Source of the DNA: Fasciola hepatica | Taxonomy: Eukaryota > Platyhelminthes > Trematoda > Plagiorchiida > Fasciolidae | DNA length: 64,000 bases | Assembly: GCA_948099385.1 (NCBI GenBank) | Contig: CANUEZ040000193.1 | Coordinates: forward strand, 7,204,501 to 7,268,500 | Direction of reading: 5' to 3' | Shown here: piece after piece, positions 11,618 through 20,110 of the stretch | How positions within the stretch are numbered: position 1 is the first letter of the stretch | Layout of the letters: each line of letters opens with the position of its first letter | Made by a program: the position numbers and the translations under genes | Notes under the pieces: generated by a model | Told to the model about the DNA's origin: nothing | Seen by the model: the letters and a program-made list of their open reading frames with translations, nothing else | Databases searched by the model: none

Positions 11618-12360
11618 TTGATAACCTTTTTTATTGTTTTCATTGAATGCTTAGTCCACTTATCTCGGTTTTGTCCTGTATACGTCCTTTATTCTAACTA
11701 CGCCGTTTTGTGTTATATTACATGCGTAATGCTAATACTACAATTGCTACTACTACACTGTTATTATGATGATTACCGCTACTCTGCTACTGCAATGACT
11801 ACCAGTGTGACTCATGCTACTGCTTTTGATAATAGCAATGCCGCTACTACTACTGTCACTGCTACGGTGAACAATACTACATCTACTTCTGTTGGTGCCG
11901 CATTTCAGTTCCCAGCCATCATCTCGTTGATGAAGTTTTTGCTCTCGTTTAACGTTTTGCCCAATTTTCCACCATTCTTGCTCGAGTATGTCCTATGTGC
12001 TTTCTCAGTTATACTTGCGCTGGTTTATTCAGTGTTTTGTATCGTCACATGCGTACAACAACAACTGCTGATGCTATTGTAACTAATGCTGTGGCCAGAG
12101 TTTCTGTGAATTCTACTGCGAATACGGTTCCTGTTACTACTACTGCTACTGATACAATTACTACTACGAATACTGCTATGAAGAACTACTGTTACAAATA
12201 CTACTACTTCTACTGCGGATACTGCTACTGCTGTGAACATAGTTCCTGTTACTACGACTTCGAACAATGTTGTTGATGATACTACTGCTTTGGATACTAC
12301 CACGACAACAGCTTCTAATGAAGGTACTACTGACACAACCATCGCTGGTAATACTACGAA
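11618..12360 (+). repeat. ACT/CTA-rich imperfect trinucleotide interior of the LTR element
   Basis: Degenerate ACT/CTA units dominate from about 11740 to 12360. One plus-strand frame (11618-12082, 154 codons) reads as a hydrophobic segment, a Thr/Asn-rich middle (TTTVTATVNNTTSTS) and a second hydrophobic segment. A second frame (12233-12415) is Thr-rich. The antisense frame is Val-rich, as expected from AGT/GTA units. The single block-to-block difference within the 154-codon frame (CTT/CTG near 12016) is silent. This could be a small membrane protein or simply a by-product of repeat composition; I favour the latter. Confidence 0.6.
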
Positions 12361-12398
12361 TACTTTGATCCGTTGCAAGCCTTGGATCTTTTTCCTTT

Positions 12399-12412
12399 GG
12401 GGGAAGGAGAGG
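12399..12412 (+). promoter_or_regulatory. Polypurine tract
   Basis: GGGGGAAGGAGAGG followed by TGA and then the right LTR at 12416. Expected site of plus-strand priming during reverse transcription. Confidence 0.8.
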
Positions 12413-12415
12413 TGA

Positions 12416-12728
12416 TGTTGTGTCTGGTTAGGGTCTCGCACACTACGCGGACAACCGGTCAATATTCCTCTCATGAATGGACATACTCCCAATTTGCCTT
12501 GATCTGTAACCATGCTTTAGCGCCAGCAGTATTGACCTATCGATTTCACTGTGTACTGATTGGTCTTCCTCTGCTGCGCGTGATGGCACAAGTAGTTTAA
12601 TTCTTTATGCCAACTTACTTGCTTGTTTGTCGCTTAGTCGTCGGCTACGGCCGGGTTTTGTGTTTACAATCGCATAAATAAATGCAAAGCCACCATTACG
12701 TGCTCTGCTACCGGTTGTGGACACAACA
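12416..12728 (+). repeat. Right LTR (copy 1)
   Basis: 313 bp, with perfect TGTTGTGTC and GACACAACA ends, followed by the GTTCC duplication. Carries the same G as the left LTR at the site (CCGGTCAAT) where both LTRs of copy 2 carry A. Confidence 0.92.
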
Positions 12729-12733
12729 GTTCC
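12729..12733 (+). repeat. Target-site duplication GTTCC (right, copy 1)
   Basis: Exact repeat of 11094-11098. Confidence 0.9.
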
Positions 12734-13013
12734 CAATCAGAATGATGAGGCAACTCGATTAGAGAGAATATTTGCCCCGAAAACACGACTCGGATGAAAA
12801 TATTACTTCGAAGTGATGCAAACTGCGCCCTAAAATGATAGGATTAGGAATTCAGTTGAAGTCAGTTTTCATATTTCCCCCACTGCAATAAGGAGATTCA
12901 AATCTGGGTAGTTCAGTCGTACGTGGATTTAGATATCGGGCTGGGCAACAAGCTTTCGGATAAGGTAGTGCGTGAGACAAATGAACAAAGATTGATCTCG
13001 CTACAAAACTATA

Positions 13014-13319
13014 ATTTCTACGGACTACGCTCAATGGCTCGACTGGAAATTCCGTTTGCTCAGGATCGGACGAAAGGAACCTATACCCTGGTCTCAAAGA
13101 TCTCTGGATATATATCCAACGGCATATTTCCTGGGCGGTTATGTTGAGATGAAATTTCACGAACTCCAGATGGTGAATTTAAATGAGTTGGAAAATCATA
13201 TCCAATCTGCATGTGGTTCGATTCCAACACAAATGCAAGAGGCAGTTCAACATAATATGATTCGACGGCTGACGATTTGCCTGGCTCAAGTTGGTGGCGT
13301 TTTTGAGCAGCTTCTGTAA
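13014..13319 (+). pseudogene. Tc/mariner-superfamily transposase C-terminal fragment (copy 1)
   Basis: One plus-strand frame reads through to a stop at 13317. It shows QWLDWKF, then RIGRKEPIPW, then S..LDIYP...FLGGYV, followed by a helical stretch and a close FEQLL. This is the order seen at the C-terminus of DDE transposases of the IS630/Tc/mariner type: a conserved WIGR.GPI.WP.RSPDL.P..FFLWG block, then H....C...GG.FE.LL. The N-terminal DNA-binding half and the first two catalytic Asp are not visible, the WP of the block is changed to WS, and no terminal inverted repeats were found. It lies 280 bp right of the LTR element. A minus-strand open frame across the same bases (12852-13160) is a shadow. 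Confidence 0.65.
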
Positions 13320-14300
13320 CGGCAAATACGGCGCCTATCAGAAATAGAAAACGAACTATTAGTTTTGTTCAGAGCCGAGGACGATCAAACAGTCTTTTTA
13401 AAGACCAACACGACCTGATTTTGCTTGATGATCCCGGTTTTCAAAACCAGGTTTGAGGTAATCGTGGTCCAGTCTCAAAGGTCGATTCCGTCTAATTGGT
13501 CCGAAAACCATAGTGCAAAATGGGGCAGTTCAATAGGCAACAGTCACTCTTCAATTTCCGATATTTGACGATAATAAACAGTGTAACAGTCTGAGAGCTG
13601 GTGGTTTTGTCAGAACGAATAAGTACGGAAATGACAAAGAGAAATTATTTGACACTAAATTTCAGGCAACAGTTTCCTGATGAAACGTCAGCAGGATTCT
13701 CACCAATTGGAACATATCGCTACTCACGGTGTGATCGATGGTTTTCTATGAGAGCAATTCTATTGGCCACAACGAATGGAAACGAATGGCACTGACATTA
13801 ATAATTCACTGCAAAACAATGGTGCAATCCGTCCATAAAACAAGACGATCTATGTGAAATTGTAACATCGTGAGTGATGTCGTTCAAAACCGTGTTTCAA
13901 GAAAAGCCGCAACCAATTCAAGGGGGTTTTCCCACTATCAAACGGCAAATAGGTCCACACTCAGATTGGAGCCGCAAATACCCAACTGGACCATAACCAG
14001 TTCCTGATGCGGCACTAAATATGTGCAGCTCTACTGTCCCATATGGTGGGTATTTCGTTACCAGTCATCTATCGACGCGATTGACAGTAATAGATTGTAC
14101 GTTCTTTGATCATTTCGTCCATCTGTCTCGCTCAAGTTCAACGGACTGACGGTCCCAATCCAGACACTGGTTGCATACACCACGAAAGATCTGCTTTGCT
14201 GGCGGCAACGATCTCGCTGCATCTCAACGTGGTATATACTGCAGAACGATTAAGTTCAAATGAGTACAACAGTATTGTGCGACAAATATAGGGAGAATTC
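13320..14300. other. Unassigned sequence between transposase and Penelope fragments
   Basis: Several 60-65 codon open frames occur on both strands with no family resemblance. No tandem repeat or splice-bounded coding stretch is convincing. Confidence 0.4.
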
Positions 14301-14306
14301 GAATTG

Positions 14307-14639
14307 TCACCATGGTAAAGACACATTACGAACCGGCTGTTTCTGCTGATACCATATGGGTCTTCATCGATGTATGGCTACAGCTTCGGCAAACCTCAAT
14401 AGCCTTGCATTCCTTATCACGTATATGACCCGAAACGCAGTGTTTCGGTCAGCTGGATGTTGCGTCATCTGAAGATGACGAGCGACGGCAGACGACCAGA
14501 ACTTTTGACTTTGAACATTGTGAATTTGCGTTTGATCTGACCCTGATTGCAACACAAGACGTTGTGCCCGATTTGGAATGTGTTCAAGTTCTCGGTTAGA
14601 CAACAGTCGTTCTGTTCCACCAACGTGGGTTTTCCCGCA
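14307..14639 (-). pseudogene. Penelope-like element GIY-YIG endonuclease, C-terminal part (copy 1)
   Basis: Read on the minus strand from 14639, a single frame gives CGKTHVGGTERLLSNRELEH, the equivalent of the C.C...YIGRT....R..EH signature. It continues with SAVARHLQMT (the S.I..H....H helix), NTAFRVIY, then RLLRFAEAVAIHR, and ends NVSLPW before a stop at 14307. The family normally ends in SLPW, so the true C-terminus is present. Broken features: the second conserved Tyr is His, the catalytic-region Arg of GRT is Gly (GGT), and there is one in-frame stop after AIHR. Upstream, the frame shifts and the RT half is not found on this strand. Not functional. Confidence 0.8.
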
Positions 14640-14944
14640 AATTCTTAAATCAGATTAGATTTGGTGTGCAGGGGTAGACGTTATTTTCACCGACGGCTTT
14701 GAGGATCCCAATCGTTGGATGAACAATTATAAGGTCAGTAACATATTATGTTCTAGGAATCGCTGAAGCAAGTCGCCGTTTGAGCAGGCATTGACATCAT
14801 CAGATTTGAATGGAAAACAGAGGATAACTAGTGATTTCTCTACTGAACAAGTCGTTTATCCGGCAACTATAGGCCTGCTGTGCCTTCTGATAAACGTATG
14901 GGGATGAGCGTTTTCGGTCGACGCCTCTTTCAGCTGTTGCAGTT

Positions 14945-15480
14945 CGCTGTCACTCATGTTTCCGTGCAAATTCGTTCTACTCTCCGAAATGGTGTTCGGA
15001 CCAGGCAACGTTTATATTCCCTAGGCACAAATCTGTCAGAGTGCAGTTATAGCCAAATTGGCGAAATGGGTTCTCCAATTGCCTAAGCCCGTTCATGATT
15101 TAATGGCCAGCGAAACTGTCAAAGAAATTTTCGCATTGGTAGAGATCTTTGGGCCAGATCATTGTGAAAGGGAAACACACGACTTCATTTGATGTCCAAT
15201 CGCTGTTCACGAACTTCCCGTTATGTAGGCCATACGTATCATCTGCGACCATGCAGAGCAAAACCAACTGAAAATCGGTATACCAGTCTCATTTCAGGAA
15301 CGACAATTACTACCATGCTCAACAGTCGTATCGTGTTCTTCCATTGGCTGAGCCTACAGACAAATTGCCGCAGTCGCAATGCGGAGCTCATTGGATTCAT
15401 TTTATCAGGAAATAGTTTGGCTCACTTTGAGGAAAATGCGAGCTAGTTCATGAATGCAGTGTGAGAGATATAAGGTTCCA
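14945..15480 (+). pseudogene. Penelope-like element reverse transcriptase fragment (copy 1)
   Basis: Three plus-strand frames in series carry RT landmarks. RQRLYSLG sits near 15010, equivalent to the RLYGLPK motif. AKLAKWVLQL at 15052 then leads a long helical stretch to 15191. SFDVQSLFTNF at 15185-15217 is motif A with its Asp intact. After a further shift, IRIICDHAEQ from 15232 leads to QIAAVAMRSS at 15361-15390, equivalent to the DGVAMGSPLGP motif B. The YVDD motif C is not found. At least two frameshifts and three stops are present. This RT is on the opposite strand to the endonuclease 300 bp to its left, so they are not one collinear element. Copies: 58595-59130 and, more diverged, 34225-34520. 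Confidence 0.75.
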
Positions 15481-15489
15481 TAGCCAAAA

Positions 15490-16355
15490 AAGCCCATTGC
15501 ATTATTAAACATTACCGGAAACCAGACTCTCAAGTGGGGGACCGCCTAAGTTCCCAATATGTCAGATGTGGTCACCAGCCGAGTCACAATGCATTTCCTC
15601 CTACCACGAAAAATATTGTCGTTCGAGGATTTAGAACCTCTGATCTCCGAAGTGTCAAATGAAATCTCCGCGCTACCAATAACAGTTTGGTGTATCTTGT
15701 TGATAGAAAAGGCTTTCTTGCCGAGAAACAGGACGATACGTGCCATCAGAAAGAATCAAATTGATATTGATTTTCAAGTAACTTTTTTTCTAATAAATTA
15801 GTTTTCTGGATAAAGAGAGTTCAAGGAAATCCTGGGATTATTGAGAATATTTACCACAGTGTGTTCTGGTCCTCACTGTAGAGCTTGGATGGTGAAGGGC
15901 AATATTTGGTGAGCTATCCGATAGCAAATCACATGATCATACATACGATTAACACGAATCCCCTAATCAACACGGAAATTTCAAAAATAGAGGATATTGA
16001 TCTCTCTGTACGCCAGAGTTGCAACTGCCGTATGAATTCTTGACTTCCTAAACCGGTATGCCTAGCCATCTATCCGCTCAATTATATGCGTATAATATGC
16101 CCATTATATTCGGAAGGAAATTTTATTGATGACGCTGACTTATTACCGCCTGCGATCAGGTCGTGGGAATGCAATCTGGATCATTGGGTTCATAAATTTT
16201 GAATTGGAATAAATGATTTTGGCCTATCGAAGAATGTCTATATGCTGATGTTTATCCGTCAATCATGGGTACAAGCCTAAAGACAGAACAAGTTCATGGT
16301 TGACACACGGTACAGAAACTACATGAATAAAGTAAGGCATGATTATTCATAAGGA
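15490..16355 (+). repeat. Diverged paralogue of 34550-35868
   Basis: Continues the collinear similarity with the U copy C flank: for example, TGGTCACCAGCCGAGT at 15568 matches 34622, and CACAGTGTGTTCTGGTCCTC at 15856 matches 34906. Identity is about 85 percent with several indels. The 80-codon plus-strand frame at 15559-15801 shows no known motif and is not open in the 34.6-kb copy. Post-RT Penelope sequence is a reasonable guess for the left part. Confidence 0.55.
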
Positions 16356-17204
16356 GCAAAACATCCGACGCACACGTGAATCGACAAAACAGATAAGTGA
16401 TGATAGTTAGGAAGTAAATAATATTTCAGACTGAATTTTAACTATAAATAAACGAGCAAGCCGTTACCAATACAGAAACGTCTATGATCGAGACCATTGT
16501 TCGTTGTCACAGTTCAGAAAGCAGGAGGTAAATAAAACACGGGTAAACACTGAATAATGGGATTGTAATTCATCTCTGTTGTAAATCCGTAGTCAGTTAA
16601 CTGTATCGTGTGCAATCGGATGTCCCAATTGTCCCAGTCATCGATACACGGAAATACGAAAATAATCTGAGTAGGAAAGCTGCTCGAATTTCACATATAA
16701 TTCATTTCATCTATGATTGAATGATGTGAGGCGTTTAATGGACTAGCTGGAATGTGAGTCGACTACTGGAACACCCTTATGAGGAAAAAAGAAATAGTGG
16801 ACCTGAGTAGTAATAGGAAACGATGACGTGCCAAATAAAGTGTAAATCTATTGTCCGTGACAAACTAGTGGTTTTCGAACCGTTTATCTTCCCGGTTTGA
16901 GTAGGCTGCTCTCCGTCTTCTATATCGTGCGTACTGTTCTTCCGATGACAAAAACTTTTGGACATTCCTTCAGGCCGATGCAATTCTTTCGTTTGTGTGC
17001 TTATATCTACTGGCGCAGTTGATGGTCGGTGCGGTGAACAAGGCAAACGAATCAATGTGGCATCTGACTTGCATACTGTATCAGATAGTATAGGACCTAC
17101 ACGAAAAATAATCTGCGTATTTTATAGATCACAGTTAGTCATGCTGCCGTGGCAGATGCTTTTTGTTACGAACGCACAAGTGATCCACAACGAAGACTAC
17201 GAAA
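16356..17204. repeat. 849-bp tract identical to 35869-36717 (block copy 1)
   Basis: Sequence is identical by eye to 35869-36717 (offset 19513). Both flanks are clearly diverged paralogues: left of GCAAAACATCCGACG and right of GAAGACTACGAAA the two copies differ at many positions and by indels. The block copy 2 version (60006-60854) differs at a C/A near 60530. The content is a possible gag remnant, described at 36600-36870. Abrupt identity within a diverged pair is the signature of gene conversion or a very recent local transfer. Confidence 0.85.
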
Positions 17205-17563
17205 TGATTGCTTCTGCTGTGGTCACAGCAAAGCCAGTCACGAATGAAATTGCTGCGCGCTCGTTTGGATCGGTGGACAGATTACTTCATTAACTGAGTT
17301 GTGTGTGATCAACTCTCAATTTGGTAAACCTTTCCATGACCAACTATTCCGCTAGTCAGCTCAATGTTGCCCGATTTATTTGACGTCAGTTTGACTTTGC
17401 TGACCTCATCACTTTCATTCCGTGGCTGCATATTCGATTTATTTATCCAACCCTCAGTTGATATTGATCAATTTCCGTTTCGAGGGCCACATTAGTTGGT
17501 TTCAGAATTCGATTGACCAAACTTAGTTCGGTTTGTTATTAGTTGACCTATTGCGTGCAAAGT

Positions 17564-17578
17564 TGACCTCAGAGGTCA
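17564..17578. other. TGACCT-CAG-AGGTCA palindrome
   Basis: A perfect 7-base-arm palindrome, TGACCTCAGAGGTCA, is an everted pair of AGGTCA half-sites with 3-base spacing. Nearby TGACCT-like words occur at 17390-17410 and 17544. The C counterpart at 38111 (TGACCTCACAGGTCG) keeps the arrangement with two changes. Nuclear-receptor binding is only a possibility. Confidence 0.35.
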
Positions 17579-18599
17579 AACCTGGACTGTATTTGCATGT
17601 GCAAAGTAAAAGTCTTTGATCATTCAAGGGATTCAGAGTGGCCTCGATAGAGTTGAGGATAAGACCGTTATCTGGCCACCTTATTTACCTGAACTGACTT
17701 TTCTATTTCTATCGACTTCTTTATCAAATCCGACTGTACTCTGTCACGGTTCGCTTTTGATTCGTCGTTGCGATGGTTTGCATTCCTTGTGTTTCTCGTA
17801 TCGGTACTGTTTCGGTTCCACGTTGAATACAATACATTGTCACATCTTTCTCCTGGAATGCATCTTCTTTATACGTTCAACAGAGAGGATTACGTTGGAT
17901 TTCCGATGTGAGACCGGAATAAAGACACGTTCATAAGCCTCGCTTAAACGTCTCCCGAAAGAAGATATTTAGCTTTTTAAATCATTTATTGGTATAATAT
18001 GCGGCGTAGTCCGTGATTATGCTCCCATATTGCATCTGCCGCTCAATCTGCTAATGCTCATACGAATACAAAACAGAAAGTTGAAAGTTATACTCGATAG
18101 ACAGAAAATGAACAGAACCAGTGGTACCAGGTTTGTGGCTGGTAAACGAGATGAACATCCAAGTGATCGATCACGAACTTCATTGTGCAGGCAAGGAACA
18201 GTGCTGTTCATTACAATGCAAACCATTGGAGAAGCGGGAATCATTTCGTGGTTATTTCACACGAGAAATAGTCAGATCAATTCCTGCGGAATTCATGCAA
18301 ATAGAATGAAGTGAGTAGATTTTAGGAGAATATTGATACGCCAGTATATATTTGGTCTATACTATTTAGATTATTGATGAACCAATACCTCCTTTTTCGA
18401 GAGCAACTAGACGATGTATATTTACATTCGTCTTCATGGATTGGTACGAAATTCGGTTCCATAGGGAATCACTATCGAAACGCAAGGTCGCTCGTTAGGC
18501 AAGATCACATGTAACCAACACATTCGTGCAATCGTGCACCGAATTTCTTTTCACACAGTCACACAGCTTGAAATAGAACACAATGGAACAGAAGCATCC

Positions 18600-19110
18600 A
18601 ATTACAAATGGGAACATCTTAGCCATGAGTCACAGCTGTCACCCACTCAGCTCGTTTCTTCAAGTACGCCGATGAAAATAATTCACAAGAACAAAATTTT
18701 CCCAGCAGTCTAGTCTTGTGGTAAACACTCACAAATGTCTAGATTGCATTCTTTCAACTGTGAGATCACGTTTTCTAGAAGACGTCACCACTGTTGAATC
18801 TACTCCTTTTTACACGGTTTTAGAGAACGTGCATTGGTCGTTACATACAGGCATTGCTGTCTGGAAAGTTCATCGATTGCCATTTCCAATTCCTGAAGTC
18901 TAACAGTTCGTTGCTTCGCAATCTGTTATTTCTGCATTCATACGTAGGTGTATGTTCCCCTTGTTTCCATACTGTTCTGCCGTATTTATTTCCGTCTGTT
19001 GAAAAGAGACTGTGTCACTGTTGGTAGTGACCTGTACAAAATCGGTCTTGTTTCCGGGCGTATGCGATAAGCATATAACATTATCTATTTCATTTGTCGG
19101 AAATATCAAA
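18600..19110 (+). pseudogene. Jockey-type non-LTR RT palm and tail (U copy B)
   Basis: A plus-strand frame gives FFKYADENN with YADE at 18665-18676, equivalent to the catalytic YADD box with the last Asp replaced by Glu. Then comes NTHKCLDCILS near 18720 (equivalent to the N..KC motif after the palm) and ENVHWSLHTGI near 18830 (equivalent to NVKYLGV..). Frameshifts follow, leading to the SGLCDKHIT-like stretch near 19060. The upstream palm motifs are deleted in this copy but present in C (39770-40085). A 136-codon frame at 19012-19422 overlaps the end and has no recognised domain beyond its first 25 residues. Confidence 0.55.
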
Positions 19111-19439
19111 GCGGACTGTTCAAGGATGAAGTATTATCTGAGCTGTCAACACTTTTTGACGTACGAGGACTCTCTTCACATGTCCATTCAAACTTGCTCA
19201 AACCAGTATATTAATAAATTCATAGAAAAAAATCAAAAAATGGTTTCGGTAATCCAGGAACTGGCAAAGAACGCGGCGCGAATACTGTATCAGCAGTTTT
19301 TCGAATGTAGTCTGATAGAAACTTCCCATGGGTCTGTTGACATTTTTAATAAAACATGTTATCGAAATGACAAAACAGACGCGACAGAGCGAGTTGTCTC
19401 GTCAATGACCGAATCTCCGTGATATAGGAATCAATAAAA

Positions 19440-20110
19440 TGGTTGCTGAGAATTCGAAATCCTGTTACGTTTTGAAGGACAGTTGGCCATCTAGAATAAT
19501 TTCCGTTCAAATATAAGGTTACCTATCCACAGCGAACACTGAGAAAATGGATCAATTAAAAGATGCCTACAAGGACACTATCTAAATTGCACTTAAATTG
19601 TTCCAGAGAGTACAAGATGAGCACATTGCAAACACTGTTTCTCGGGCTAGAGTAGATTTGGACGTCAGAGCCACTGGTATGAAAAATCATTCGAATTATT
19701 GAACGCTGATATCAACCGCTTATCCATCAAAATTGCTGGCAAACTGATATCAACTCAAGCTGATGAAGATAAGTCTTTCATTGTGCTTGGATGTGAAATC
19801 AGAAATAGCTTACAGAGGAAACGTTATGATCAACGAAATCAGCAAACGTTTGAAGCCAACTGCCAGCGAATCTAATATATTGCCGAACCGGTTATAATGT
19901 TCACGTTATTTCCCGGTCACACGTCATACAAGGAATCAACACTTTCAAATGTGGCTTGAGAAAGAAACTCAAAACGATTGCATCATCGATCGATGAAAGA
20001 TCACTGATTGCGACGAATTGTTTGGAGACAAGGCACTACGTCACTGACAGTCAGACAGTCGTAGTGATTTCCCTAGTGGATAAACCAAAAAAACATTCTT
20101 TCAATGAGCG
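19440..20110 (+). pseudogene. Badly decayed Penelope-like stretch (U copy B)
   Basis: Collinear with 5060-5850. The YKMSTLQTLFL start of the post-RT region is visible near 19610, but stops interrupt every 10-20 codons. Relative to copy A, the 107 bp holding the YTGRT endonuclease signature are missing at 19921, between two ACG trinucleotides. Not functional. Confidence 0.5.

Larger units (their letters stand above)
11099..12728 (+). mobile_element. Complete non-autonomous LTR retrotransposon, 1,630 bp (copy 1)
   Basis: Two 313-bp direct repeats (11099-11411 and 12416-12728) flank a 1,004-bp interior and are bounded by a perfect GTTCC duplication. Each LTR starts TG and ends CA, with 9-bp terminal inverted repeats TGTTGTGTC and GACACAACA (one mismatch in the left LTR). 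A TGG-initial primer-binding-site-like stretch follows the left LTR at 11414. A polypurine tract, GGGGGAAGGAGAGG, lies at 12399-12412 just before the right LTR. No gag, protease, RT or integrase motif is present; the interior is largely ACT/CTA-rich. The LTRs differ at one base, so insertion was recent. It resembles TRIM/LARD-type elements mobilised in trans. I do not recognise it as a named family. Confidence 0.92.

Noticed and set aside
12025..12513. 162-codon Val-rich minus-strand frame
   Set aside because: It is the antisense reading of the ACT/GTA repeat interior and of the right LTR, as expected from composition.
12852..13160. 102-codon minus-strand frame
   Set aside because: Shadow of the plus-strand transposase fragment, which has recognisable motifs.
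16777..17055. 92-codon minus-strand frame present three times
   Set aside because: Conservation is explained by the block duplication and the conversion tract, not by selection. No motif was seen.
19012..19422. 136-codon frame as an intact gene
   Set aside because: Only its start aligns with the Jockey-type RT tail. The frame is shared by both blocks simply because they are near-identical, and it is not open in copies A or C.
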